Shown here: positions 21,097 to 31,421 of the stretch, piece by piece
How positions within the stretch are numbered: position 1 is the stretch's first letter
How the letters are laid out: every line of letters starts with the position of its first letter
NCBI GenBank assembly: GCA_032871835.1
Contig: CM065296.1
Span: forward strand, 50,993,288 to 51,057,287
Length of the DNA stretch: 64,000 bases
DNA from: Dipteronia dyeriana
Taxonomy: Eukaryota > Streptophyta > Magnoliopsida > Sapindales > Sapindaceae
Direction: 5' to 3'
Position numbers and translations under genes: made by a program
Notes under the pieces: model-generated
Told to the model about the DNA's origin: nothing
Database searches by the model: none
The model's input: only the letters and a program-made list of their open reading frames with translations

Positions 21097-21905
21097 TGTT
21101 ATATGTATATTTTTGTTGAATGTACACGTCACTGACAAGGTGGATAGTCATTTAAAAATTGCCAGGTAGATATCCGAATAGGTATCCAGAAAGTACCCTT
21201 CAAGACATCGCAAGAAAATAGGAATCCGAGTAAGTGAGATTACAAGTATTCGGAAAAAGCCATGACCTGCTCGGGACCAAGTGTTGACATGTTCAACTCG
21301 GAATAGATACGAGAAACCCGAACAAAGAAATCCAGCACATGATTTACACGTGGAAGAACTAAGAGTCATGCTCAAATACGCAAGACATCCATATCAAGAA
21401 GAATTTCTAGAAGAATAAAATACCAAACAGGAAACAGGTTCCCAATCAGGCAACAACTCTACTTCGAGAAGACTGCATATTTATAAGTAAATAAGTCCTA
21501 AACAAACTATGTCACTAGAATCCCAATCGATCTCCATGCAATCTCTAAAATAGGAAAGAAGTTAAAGACGACTCCAACAAGCAACCAATTGTAATTCAAT
21601 ATGAATTCTTTCATTACTCGTACAATAAGGATTAGAGTTATATGCATATATAAATAGACCCATAATCTCATTGTTGAAGAGGAGGGAACATAAAATATAC
21701 AGAAAATTCATAGCAGAGAGAGAAAAAAGAGATTGAGTGGTGTAAATATTTATTTCAATAGTGGATTTGGCTCGGTTGTTTATTCAACCAACGTGGACGT
21801 TTCTTCGATCACTGAAGTTTTACCACATAAACTTGTGTCTTAATTAACTAAAAAATTGATTTGTCTTTCTCTTTCTCTATGACAGGTCATAACCGAATCT
21901 AATCC
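21097..21905 (+). mobile_element. 5' LTR of the Tat-like element
   Basis: It starts TGTTATATGTATATTTTTG and follows the family LTR, with a TATA box at 21647-21658 (tatataaataga). Homology ends near 'gacaggtcataaccgaatc'; the usual LTR end (gtcaaca) and any primer-binding site are missing, and the presumed gag start (21928) follows within about 25 bp. A deletion across the LTR end and leader is the simplest reading. Confidence 0.8.
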
Positions 21906-21927
21906 GAACCTCTGATCAAATTAAGCA

Positions 21928-23385
21928 ATGGCTGGTAACAGAAGCAGAAACAGTTCCGGGGATATTCAAAAATCTCCAGATAATGCTCACATAGGTGAGA
22001 GTACACGAAATCCCACCACAACCGCTGAGAACCAACCAGCACATGTGGTTGATATCCAAAAAATTCCTCCTACCAGTGAGGACATAGTACATCATTTTCG
22101 TGAAGCACTGCAACAGCTACTGACGGATGCGGTAAAAGAAGGGGTAGATCTATTAGTTGCAGAAGAGGCGTATCCTCCAAATCCCCTACCTACAAGGCGT
22201 CGTTCGGTTATAGTCAGGCCAAAACCAGATGTACCCGAAGTAGGTAGGAACTCGGGTCAAATCAATCAAGCAGAGGATATAACACGCAACCAGGACAAGG
22301 GACGTGAAACACCCGAGGAAGAACGACCATGCCAAAGGCAGAGTCACAGTTAGATATCATCAGAAGATAGCGATTGAGACCATCACAAACGTCGTCATGA
22401 AACCATACGCCTATAAGGATTGTCCCATGAGACTCGGGAACGAAATGAAGAGGGGCTAGAAACAGGCATGACTATCACCCGACATTTTAACCATCATGGA
22501 GAACCGGTGGGGGACAGAGATATTATGATTCGGAGCTTGACCCGAGAAGTCGAAAACAACATGCATCAAATGGATGCGTTGGTTAAGCGATATGGGTATA
22601 ACGAGTTGTCTGATGATGATTTCGACAGTCCTTTTACAAGGGACATCTTGCGAACCTCTTTCCAAGAAAGATTCAGGATGCCACACGTGGAACAGTTCAA
22701 GAAGAATACAGATCCTAAAGAACATGTTAGGCGATATAAAAGCGTTATGGCTCAATAAGCCTATAGCGACCCTTTACTGTATCTCAACTTTCTACAAACT
22801 CTGGGAGATACAAGCTCGAGATGGTTCGGAAGATTGCCCCCAGTAAGTATTAGGAGTTTTGGCGAATTGAGCAGGAGTTTTTCGAGACAGTTTCTAGGCA
22901 ATCTGCATAGGAAAAAGTCAGTTGATTACCTTTCTCAGCTAAAACAAAGGAATGATGAGTCATTGAAAAAATACCTGGGGGGATTCGGTCAAGCGGTCTC
23001 AGAAATCGGCAGTGCAAATGACGAAGCCATAATTGCTGCTTTCATAAACAACCTGCAGAATGGACGATTGTCTTTTGACCTGAGAATGACTCGTCTGACC
23101 AGGTATACAGATATGATGGATATGGCTGGAGGGTATGCTTTAGCCGAGGAAGAGGAGTTAGTGACAGGAGGTTGTTACATGCGTGGAGGCAGGCCCGAAC
23201 AAAAAGATGCTGAGTTGAAGGTACAGAACCACAAAGGAAAACAAAAAGGAAACAGTAAAGAAAGAAGCAAGGATGGAGAAAGTGGGCGTAATGATGACCA
23301 AACCATGGAGAAGTTCGGAGGAAAATATACAAACTACACCCCTCTTCGGAAAAAACAGGAAGAAATCCTAACAATATTAGAATAA
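21928..23385 (+). pseudogene. Tat-like gag, three broken segments
   Basis: Segment 21928-22353 begins MAGNRSRNSSGDIQKS and is hydrophilic. Segment 22420-22758 contains MRMPHVEQFKKNTDPKEH-type sequence leading into the retrotransposon gag domain. Segment 22834-23385 continues with SFGELSRSFSRQFLGN, YLSQLKQRNDESLKKYL and AFINNLQNGRLSFDL. The second and third are separated by a stop at 22756 and a frame change near 22800. The Lys/Arg-rich tail (about 23215-23330) would bind RNA; no CCHC knuckle was seen. Gag forms the particle in which reverse transcription takes place. Confidence 0.8.
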
Positions 23386-23698
23386 AAGAATTTGGTAAAA
23401 GAGTCACGCTGACAGTCTCAGTTTGCTTGGCGAGACACAACAAAATACTGCGATTCCATAAGGAAACCAGTCATGAGACCTCAAAATGTTACCAACTTAT
23501 AGACTATATAGAGACCCTCATTCGGGAAGGACACCACCAAGATATAATCCTGAAGAAAGATGGGAAGTCATAAGTAAAGAAAGAGACTAAGACAGATCAT
23601 AATTTCGATCGAAACAGAAGAGCCAGTCTCGAGACGAATGAAGTAATACAAACTATCTTCGGAGGACAATCAGCTGGGAGAAGTAACCGGGAGCGAAC

Positions 23699-24110
23699 TT
23701 AGGAAATTGAAGAAATTGTTGAGGCAAGGCAGAATTTTGATGTCAACTCCATCAAACCAGACCCGAAAAGAATAAAGAAAGGATGTGACCCGATAATTTT
23801 CACAGAGGCCGACTCACACGGGGTCGATGTCCGACCAAACAACGCTCTTGTCATAAGTGCCCGAATTGGCCATAGGGAAGTCATGAGGATTTTAGTAGAC
23901 AATGGCAGTTCGGTCGACATTCTCAGTGTGGCTGTCTACGATCAACTTAAGTTGGACCGAAAGGATTTGCAACCTTTCCATACCCTGATTAGAGGATTCG
24001 GGGGAGTTGAGGTCAAGTCTCTCGGGACAGTAAAGCTGCCCGTGAAAATCGAAGCAGCACCTTGTCTAGAAAACAGTGTTATTCGACTTTGTAGTTGTAG
24101 ACCTGGATAA
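23699..24110 (+). pseudogene. Retroviral-type aspartic protease of the Tat-like element
   Basis: The frame from about 23704 encodes EEIVEARQNFDVNSIKPD, then FTEADSHGVDVRPNNALVIS, and the active-site block MRILVDNGSSVDIL, with the catalytic Asp at 23898-23900 in a D-N-G-S context instead of the usual D-T/S-G. RGFGGVEVKSLG follows. The frame breaks near 24090 ('VIRLCSCRPG'), and the following 'GRPFLN' block is in another frame. It would cut the polyprotein. Confidence 0.75.
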
Positions 24111-25400
24111 CTGGCCCTATAATGCGCTCTTAGGTCGACCATTCTTGAATAAAACAAAGGTAGTAACAACTACCTACGCTCTAATGATCAAATTTTCAAC
24201 TGAACTGGGGGTAAGAGTAGTTAAAAGGGTCCCAGAAGATGGCCAGAAGAGCTAATCTCTCGGTTTACAAAGATAATGACAATAGTGAACAAGTGTACAC
24301 TGTAACACGATTAGATCAGATCAAGAAAGAATCAATGTTGTTTGAGTTAGATCCAAGGGAAGAACCGAAGGGGTCTAAAAGTGAACCAATAGAGGTAATA
24401 GTTTTAAGGGAAGATGAACCAGAAAAGAAGATCAAAATCAGGGCCAATCTAGAATAAAAGGTTAAGCAAGACCTATTAATTTACTTAAAAAATACAAGGA
24501 TATATTCGCCTGGAGTCATGAAGATATGGTAGGAATAGATGCCCGAGTTATATCACATCACTTGACAGTAGATCCAAACGCAAGACGAGTAATACAAAAG
24601 AGGTCGGGCAATTAAGCAGGAAGTGGAAAAGTTACTCGCAGTAGGGTCAATCAGAGAAGTCAACTATCCTCAGTGGGTAGCGAATGTGGTCCTGGTCCAG
24701 AAGAAAAATGGTAAGTGGAGAATGTGAGTGGACTTCACGGACCTGAACAAAGCCTGCCCAAAAGATAGTTTTCCACTTTCAAGGATAGACCAACTGGTCG
24801 ATGCAACATCATGCCATGAATTACTTGTTTCATGGATGCCTACTCGGGGATACAATCAAATCCGGATGAATAAGGTTGATGAGGAAAAAATAGCATTCAC
24901 AACCGATCAAGGCTTATACTGTTACACAGTAATGCCTTTTAGGCTGAAAAATACTGGAGCAACATACTAGAGATTAGTCAATAGGATATTTGCTGGCCAA
25001 ATAGGTAGAAACATGGAAGTTTACATAGACGACATGTTAACCAAAAGCACCTCGGCAGACAAACATGCTTCAGACATGCGGGAAACATTCGATGTCTTGA
25101 GGAGATACCAGATGAAGTTGAACCAGAACAAATGCCTATTTGGAGTTCCGTCAGGAAGGTTCCAAGGTTTCCAAGTTCACCAGAGGGGAATCGAAGTGAA
25201 TCCTGAGAAGATCCAAGCCCTTAAAAAAATGACTTCGCCAAGAACGTTAAAAGAAGTGCAACACTTGACAGGATGCTTAGCTTCCTTAGGTAGATTTATT
25301 TCAAATGCCACAGATAGATGTGCTCTCTTTTTTAAAGTAATCAAAAAGGGAAAAGGCTCGAATGGAACGAAGAATGAGAGCAGGCATTCCTGAAAATCAA
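24111..25400 (+). pseudogene. Reverse transcriptase of the Tat-like element
   Basis: After a linker (24239-24457), the RT reads in pieces: PRRVIQK-like start near 24580, VANVVLVQKKNGKWRM near 24680, MDFTDLNKACPKDSFPL (24728), VMPFRLKNTGATY to a stop at 24968. It then has the active-site block EVYIDDML (YIDD at 25022-25033) and the thumb/connection region up to 25393 (LKEVQHLTGCLASLGRFI). 'DFTDLNKACPKD' is typical of the Tat lineage. Stops at 24617, 24728 and 24968 and a shift near 25360 inactivate it. Confidence 0.85.
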
Positions 25401-25784
25401 AGAGTACTTAGGGCAGGCTCCTGTATTTTCAAAACCTGAAATGGGAGAAAAACTCTATTTGTACTTATCAATTATGGAATTAGTAGCAAGCTCAGTTCTA
25501 GTCAGAACAGAAGATGGGGTAAAGAGGCCAATATACTATACCAGCAAGACCTTTCTACCGGCTGAAACTAGATATTCATAGGCAGAAAAAATGGCTCTAG
25601 CATTGGTTTCTGCCATAAGCTGAGGCCATATTTTCAGGCTCATACAATCCAGGTTCTTACCGATTGCCCACTTAATCAAATCTTACAGAAGCCAGAAATT
25701 TTAGGGAGATTAACTAAATGGGCAATTGAGCTGAGTGAGTTCGATATTGAGTACGTCCGCAGGACGTCTCTCAAAGGCCAAACA
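25401..25784 (+). pseudogene. First (gypsy-type) RNase H, degenerate
   Basis: Fragments of the standard Ty3/gypsy RNase H can be read: LYLYLSIMELVASSVLVR, KRPIYYTSKTFLPAETRY, then LTDCPLNQILQKPEILGR and KWAIELSEFDIEYV. The first Asp of a normal RNase H core is not seen (SIMEL replaces it), which agrees with reports that the original RNase H of Tat elements decays when a second one is present. One stop and a shift are at about 25580-25625. Confidence 0.7.
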
Positions 25785-26210
25785 GTGGTAGATTTCATAG
25801 CAAAATTCACAAAACCAAACCTGGAAGCAAAAAGGATGTTAGGTAAGAATTTCTCGTGGAGGCTATATGTTGATGGTTCCTCGAACACTCATGGCAGCGG
25901 GGCAGGGATCGTAGTATGCATCCAGGAAGGAGATGATGTTGAATGTGCCATGAGATTCGATTTTAAAGCAACAAATAACCAAGCCGAGTACGAGGCATTA
26001 CTAACTGGACTCAAAGTATGCATATCCCTTGGAGCAGATGAGGTCGAGATATTCAGTGACTCGTAGGTAATCATCAACCAAATCCTGGACGAATGTCAAC
26101 CTAGAGATGAAGGTATGATAGCTTATCGAGGCATAAAAAAACAACTCTAAAAATTCAATGAATATAAAATTGTCCAGATTCCTAGGGAGGAGAATGAAAA
26201 GGCAGATGCT
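25785..26210 (+). pseudogene. Second (archaeal-like) RNase H of the Tat-like element
   Basis: The frame 25785-26066 encodes WRLYVDGSSNTHGSGAGIVV, then NNQAEYEALLTGL and VEIFSDS, giving catalytic candidates Asp30, Glu68 and Asp92. This spacing and the NN-x-AEYEAL motif are those of the extra RNase H described in plant Tat elements. An in-frame stop follows directly (26064). The domain continues as QILDECQPRDEGMIAY and VQIPREENEKADALSKLAS to about 26220. The same domain lies reversed at 15690-15786 and 15470-15560. Confidence 0.8.
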
Positions 26211-27545
26211 TTGTCCAAACTAGCATCAGCAACAACCACAATCAGGCCAAAAACTATTATGGTCGTACATCTCCTCAGACCGAGTATAGTTGAGCCAAAA
26301 AACTTAGAAATATCAGAAATCCGAACACCACTAAACGGTTGGATGACTCAGCTAAAAACATACCTAGAAGAAGGCGTGCTCCCGGAAGATCCCCTAGAAG
26401 CCAAACTCATCAAGTACCGGTCAACAAAATACACAATGATTGGAGGAGAACTGTACAGAAAGGGGTTTTCCCGAACACTCCAAAGATATGAATCAGAGGA
26501 AGATGCATATTGGATACAACAGGAAATCCATGGCGGAGTATGTGGAAACCATACTGGGGGTAAAAGTTTAGCACATAAGGTACTCAAGCAAGGTTATTAT
26601 TAGCCCTCTGTGTTCTCAGATGCACAACGATGTTTAGAAAGTTGCAATACATGCCAAAGGATAGCCAACGATATCCGACAGCCCCCTGAACCACTTAGAA
26701 GCCTCACATCCCCATGGCCATTTGCCATGTGGGGCCTGGACTTAATTGGCCTAATGCTGGCAGGGACAGGGGGTGGAGCAAAGCATGTGATAGTAGCCAT
26801 TGATTATTTCACAAAATGGGTGGAAGAAGAAGCATTAGTACACATCACTGTGGTAAATACCACAAACTTTGTAAATAAAACATACTTTATAGGTTTGGAG
26901 TCCCGAGTGCTCTTATTACTGACAACGACACCCATTTCGACAATAAAAAATTTAGACAGCTGTGCAACGAGTACCAAATAGAAAATTATTATGCCACGCC
27001 TGCCCACCCTCAAACCAATAAGCAAGCTAAAGCAGTAAACAAAATCATCAAGCACACACTCAAAGCAAAGTTGGATGCTAAGAAAGGTAGTTGGGTTGAA
27101 AAACTTTCTGAAATAGTATGGGCATATCGGACAACAGCAAAGACTTCTACAAGAGAGACTCCATTCACTTTGGCATTTGGAACTGAAGCTGTTATCCCGT
27201 TAGAAACTTTGCACATGTTGCCTAGGGTCAGGCTGTATGATGAGAACCAGAATATTGATATGCCGTTACAAAATTTAGATGAGCTAGAAGAGAAGAGGGA
27301 GAAATCCCGAGTACGAAATACAACATATCAGCAAAGAGTGGCTCGACACTACAACTCTCATGTTCGGATCAGAAAAATGTAGCTAGGGGACCTGGTGCTC
27401 AGGAAAGTATCACTGAACACAAAAAATAAAGTTGCAGGCTCCTTGGCCGACAAATGGGAATGCCCGTACAAGATTGAAGGAGTAGATGGACATGGAGTAT
27501 ATTGGATTGTCCGACCAGATGGAGGGGTTCTACCCATGCCACGCG
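26211..27545 (+). pseudogene. Integrase of the Tat-like element, with a changed catalytic residue
   Basis: Zinc-binding N-terminus: HGGVCGNHTGGKSLAHKV and CLESCNTCQRIAND. Core: MWGLDLIG (first Asp), IVAIDYFTKWVEEEAL, then in a shifted frame LITDNDTHFDN (second Asp, about 26910). The third block reads QTNKQAKAVNKIIKHTL, so the catalytic Glu of the usual GQAE motif is Lys here (about 27030). The 27071-27382 frame has VWAYRTTAKTSTRETPFTLA; the C-terminal domain (27395-27540) has LADKWECPYKIEGVDGHGVY. Stops and shifts lie at 26601, about 26900 and 27380. At about 27545 the coding sequence passes into LTR sequence. Confidence 0.85.
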
Positions 27546-27861
27546 GCAGATTAGGGTTCTATAAACATATAAATAGACCCATAATCTCGTCCAGATAAGA
27601 GACAGGCAATATAGCATGCAGCAAATATAGTAAACACAGAGAGAAAAAAGAGAGATCGAGAGCTTGTAAACATCTTATTCTCTTAGTGGATTTTGGCTTG
27701 GTTGATCCTTCAACCACCCGTGGATGTTTCTCCGGCCATCGGAGTTTTACCACTTAAAACTTGTCTTTGTTACTCTCTTTGCATCTCTTTCTCTTTAAAT
27801 CAATAGCCGAAATCCAATTATTGTTGGCATTTCTAGCATAATCCAGAAATCGACGTCAACA
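27545..27861 (+). mobile_element. 3' LTR remnant joined to integrase (last 317 bp)
   Basis: It starts within the LTR at 'gcagattagggttctataaa' and ends gacgtcaaca at 27861, with TATA context ataaatagaccc at about 27570. It aligns best with the solo LTR at 3158-4035 (both have 'ggattttggcttggttgatcc' and 'gcagattagggttctata'), less well with the 5' LTR at 21097-21905. The sequence right of it is LINE, not a duplication of the 5' flank. Confidence 0.85.
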
Positions 27862-28464
27862 AGCATGATTAGCACAAAGTCCTGAAAGCAAAAAGAACTC
27901 ATCAAGGGCTGACTTGAGCACAAGAGCTGAATGATATGAACCATGGCAAAGCATAATCAGGTCATCTGTAAAAGAAAGGTGGGATAACTTTGATTTATCA
28001 CACCTCCAATGATATTTGAAGTTAGGAGTGTCCATAATATGGTTGGCCAAAAGCTTCGAGAGGACCTCCATAGCAATAACAAAGAGATACGGAGACATAG
28101 GGTTCCCTTGCCGTAGGGCCCTCTTTCCCGAGAAGAAACCAGCAAGCTCACCATTAATATAGATAGAGAACTTAGGAGTAGTAAGGCAAGCTTTAATCCA
28201 ATTAATGACTTTCAAAGGAAAGTGAAATGCAGCAAGAGTGTCAAGCAAGAAGCCTAAATCCACCATATCAAAAGCTTTCATTAAATCCACCTTAAGAGCC
28301 AACTTTGGCATACTAGCATCCTTGTGATAATCCCTCTTAAGCTCTTGAACAAGAAGGATGTTATCCCCAATTCTCTTACCTGCCACAAAAGCTGATTGGG
28401 AGGGGCTAATAATGTCCGGAAGACAAGGCTTGATTCTATTGGCTATGATCTTAGCAATGATCTT
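27862..28464 (-). pseudogene. LINE ORF2, RT palm region
   Basis: This continues the RT after the stop at 28465: KIIAKIIANRIKPCLPDI, SPSQSAFVAGKRIGDNIL, LKVDLMKAFDMVD, RQGNPMSPYLFVIAMEVLS and the active-site block SFTDDLIMLCHG (about 27970), where most plant LINEs have FADD. The sister copy at 62980-63015 keeps FADD. It ends at GLCANHA where the Tat-like LTR begins. Confidence 0.85.
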
Positions 28465-30046
28465 TTATAGAGTGTTGTAACAAGCGATTGGTCTAAAGTC
28501 CGTCATCTTAGAGGGATCAGGAACCTTTAGTACTAAAGCAAGAGTCGTCGCATTGAGCTCCTTAAGAAGAAGACCAGAATGAAAGAACTCTTGAATAGCA
28601 TTAATAACATTATCACCAACTATGTGCCACGTCTTATTGAAGAAATAAGCATTAAAACCATCGGGACCAGGAGCCTTATTAGGGTGAAGAGAGAAGCAAG
28701 CCTCACGAATCTCATCATTTGTAACTTCTCTACTCATGTAATCAACTTGATCATTGGAGATGTGTTTATCAATAACATTTCTCAAAGAACGAGAGCCATG
28801 TCTAGAAGGCATTGAGCAACCAAGGATATTTTGAAAGTGACCAATAGCTTCTGATTTGACACGGGTATCTCCTTCAATTAAGGAATCATCTTCACCAGAA
28901 ATTGAGAGGATCTTACTCCTATTGCGTCTCTCCTTGATGGCTTTGAAAAAATAAGAGGAATTACGGTCACCAGCCTTGAGCCATTGAACTCTAGATTTTT
29001 GTCTCAAGAAATCCTCCTCCTCCGTCTGAACAGCTAGTGTATAAGAACTCATAAGCTCCTTCTTTTGAATTCTTAAGCTTGCATCAAGAGGCTGAAGATC
29101 AAGATTTCTCTGACATTCAACAAGAGCAGCCTTGGCCTCAATTGATTTAACAGTCACATCCCCCACCGTATTCTTGTTAAGGGATTTTAAAGCCTTCTTC
29201 AAATTCCGGAGCTTATAGCAAAGCTGAAATTGCATGTTTCCATGAAAATTCTCCTGCCAACAACTCTCAACCAAAGGAAGAAAGTCTCCCCTTTCTGTTA
29301 AAAAATTGAAAATTTTAAAAGGGCAATTCTTCTTATTACCTTGCAACCCAAGTTTAACCAAAGAGGGGCTGTGATCCGAGATGCTAGGAGGAAGAAAAAA
29401 GGCTTCAGAGTGCTCAAACTTGGCCATCCATTCCTTGTTAACTAGAATTCTATCCAACTTTTTAGAGATGCAGCCATTGCTTCTTTTATTACACCAAGTA
29501 TGGAGGAAACCTGAGAAACGAAGGTCATTTAACTCCGCAGACTGAAGACAACTATCAAACTCCTCCATAGCTACTGAAATTTTGGAAGAACCCCCAACCA
29601 ATTCTTGCACCCTCCTCGATACATTGAAGTCCCCAACAACAATCCAATGAGTACCACCATGCTGGAAAAAGCACATGTTATCCCAAAGAGCTCTTCTAGC
29701 CCTTTCATCATTAGAACCATAAACAAATGAAATATTAAATTGATCATTACTATCCAAAATACAAGCTAGACAATGAATGATCTGATCTGTTTCACTAATT
29801 TTGCTGATCTTGAGAATCCTAGGATCCCATCCAACCCAAATTCTACCAAGATCATGACTGCTGTAATTGTTTAATTTCCCAATTTTTAAAAACTGAATTG
29901 ACAACAAGAGGTGTATTGGTCTTTCTCACTCTTGTTTCAACTAAACAAACAAGACTTAGCTTGTGATCCAACAACATCTTCTTAACTTCTAATTGCTTAG
30001 GGGTAGCATTAAGGCCCCTAATATTCCAGCAAGCAAAATTAATCAT
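28465..30046 (-). pseudogene. LINE ORF2, apurinic-type endonuclease and start of RT
   Basis: From ATG at 30046: MINFACWNIRGLNATPKQLE and LVCLVETRV, the N-terminal endonuclease with Asn and Glu active-site positions. A frameshift near 29890 leads to a long open frame to 28465: VGWDPR, WIVVGDFNVSRR, then SDHSPSLVKL (the last His of the endonuclease). Next come a linker and the RT start NKAPGPDGFNAYFF and DFRPIACYNTL, with a stop at 28465. The endonuclease nicks target DNA to prime reverse transcription. Confidence 0.85.
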
Positions 30047-30090
30047 TGAGAGATAGAGAAGACTTCACCTTAGCCTGAGAGCTACTTTCC

Positions 30091-30472
30091 AATCTTTCAT
30101 GCTATAATTCAAGCTTGTTGCACTCATGTGCCATATTGCATATCAGTGGATCAACCTCTAAACAATAGCAATTGTCCGAAGACCTTTTGACTTTCAAATC
30201 AATTTTGCCCTTTTTATCAATTATCGTGCAAACATCCTTGTTAAAGCTAACTTCTTTAAAAATTTCACACAAGTGAGTGATACTTATTAAATTAGCTTGT
30301 AGACCGTCTACATATAAGGTGTCATGAAGTTTAGGCAATCCGGGGATACAAATTGTTCCCTTTCCTAGAACTTTCTTTTTGGTGCCATCACCAAATGTAA
30401 CCCATCAACCATCATTCATAACAAGATTCTTAAAGAATTCCTTGTTACCGGTCATATTCCTAGAGCAACCGC
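30091..30472 (-). pseudogene. SIRE-like protease end and GAG-pre-integrase domain
   Basis: Minus strand: CSRNMTGNKEFFKNLV near 30470-30430, then VTFGDGTKKKVLGKGTI, LPKLHDTLYVDGLQANLISI (30338) and SSDNCYCLEVDP, ending NKLEL-stop-HERL where the histidines of the integrase zinc finger begin. The LINE starts after 'HERL' (about 30090). This block is the GAG-pre-integrase domain found between protease and integrase in copia polyproteins. Confidence 0.8.
30468..30472. repeat. Target-site duplication ACCGC, left copy
   Basis: Identical to 31417-31421; fixes both ends of the CRM-type LTR exactly. Confidence 0.88.
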
Positions 30473-31416
30473 TGATGAGAATTAAGAAGCATCATCAAAG
30501 GAACCATTGCGTGTTCCAATTGAGCCAATTAAAAGGAGGCAGGAGGATCAAAGAAGCATTAAATGATGGGCTGATTTCGAGTTGCTAAAGTCCAAATTCG
30601 GCCCACATGAAAACCAAATCCGGGCTAAACTTCGTGGACCTCTACAGAGAGCATATGAAGTCAGATTTTCTATTATAATATGTTTCGGAAAGCCCAAGAC
30701 AATCTCTACAGATTCTATGAAGACCCCATCCTCCGAAACAGATCACAACAAGTCCAAATTTGGTCATCTATCTTATTGCACGAAGACTTGAGCTGAACAG
30801 TCCGAATTTCAGAATATTTCCTATTTTTTGGGCGACGTATGGTTGGAGAAGAATCCAATTTCAGTATATTTCCTACTTTAGCATATTCCCTATTTTATAT
30901 ATATTCCCCAAATAAAGAGTTGATTTGTTTCCCGAATTCAACTTTCCAAATAGGGAACAAATCAACTAGTTGCTAGTTTTTAGTCTTTAGTTGTTTCCTA
31001 AATTTGTTAGCATTTATTTTCCTAAATTGTAAGGCATTAATTGCCTAATATTTGTTCCCTTTTAGGTCTTAGATATTTTTAGTATAAAAGGGACCAATTG
31101 ATTTAATTTGAGAATAGACTGGAATTGAAATAATTTTGAGAGAATTTTCTCTTTGGTTCTTCATAGAACTTGTGAACTTATCAAGGTTCTACCTTGTGGT
31201 GTTCAAACCTTGACTTATCACTCACCTTCTTTCTTATTCTTGAGTGTAGCATCTACAACTTTCTTGATACCGTTGGTTCTTATCTTCATATAGATAACGG
31301 GTCGCGGTCCGATTTTGTTCTTGCTTACAAACTTGAAATTAGAAAACGATCCTTCATTACCATATATTGGTTCCGGGTCTCACTATTCTTGGTGAGGTTC
31401 ATATCAGTTGATATCA
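30473..31416 (+). mobile_element. Solo LTR of the CRM-like gypsy family (944 bp)
   Basis: It starts TGATGAGAATTAAGAAGC and ends CAGTTGATATCA, flanked by ACCGC on both sides (30468-30472 and 31417-31421). Removing the insert and one ACCGC restores the SIRE-like reading frame across WYLDSG-CSRN. It matches the LTRs at 51541-52242 and 57478-58219, including 'gttcttcata..cttgtgaac' and 'ggttccgggtctcact'. A TATA-like agtataaaaggg lies at 31080-31091. It is plus-oriented inside a minus-strand host element. Confidence 0.92.
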
Positions 31417-31421
31417 ACCGC

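Larger units (their letters stand above)
21097..27861 (+). mobile_element. Tat-like Ty3/gypsy element, nearly full gag-pol, chimeric 3' end
   Basis: It has a 5' LTR (21097 to about 21905), gag, protease, reverse transcriptase, two RNase H domains and integrase in the gypsy order, then jumps near 27545 from the integrase C-terminus directly into the middle of an LTR that ends at 27861. The antisense ORF, 3' UTR and the first part of the 3' LTR are missing. The LTR piece at the 3' end is more like the solo LTR at 3158-4035 than like this element's own 5' LTR, so the element seems to be a recombinant or large-deletion product. Many stops break the ORFs. Confidence 0.85.
27862..30090 (-). mobile_element. 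L1-type LINE, endonuclease to mid-RT, minus strand
   Basis: Minus-strand non-LTR retrotransposon. Its 5' side starts about 45 bp before the ORF2 start (30046), and on the 3' side it is cut at 27861 by the Tat-like LTR, in the sequence that continues as 'ctaagagcaacattttc' in the sister copy at 63095. ORF1 is missing. The left part of the LINE is not found beyond the gypsy element, so a deletion or rearrangement accompanied that junction. On the right it interrupts a SIRE-like integrase at about 30090. Confidence 0.85.

Noticed and set aside
21928..27598. An intact, active gypsy polyprotein
   Set aside because: Stops and shifts interrupt gag, protease, RT, RNase H and integrase, and the primer-binding site and true 3' LTR are missing.
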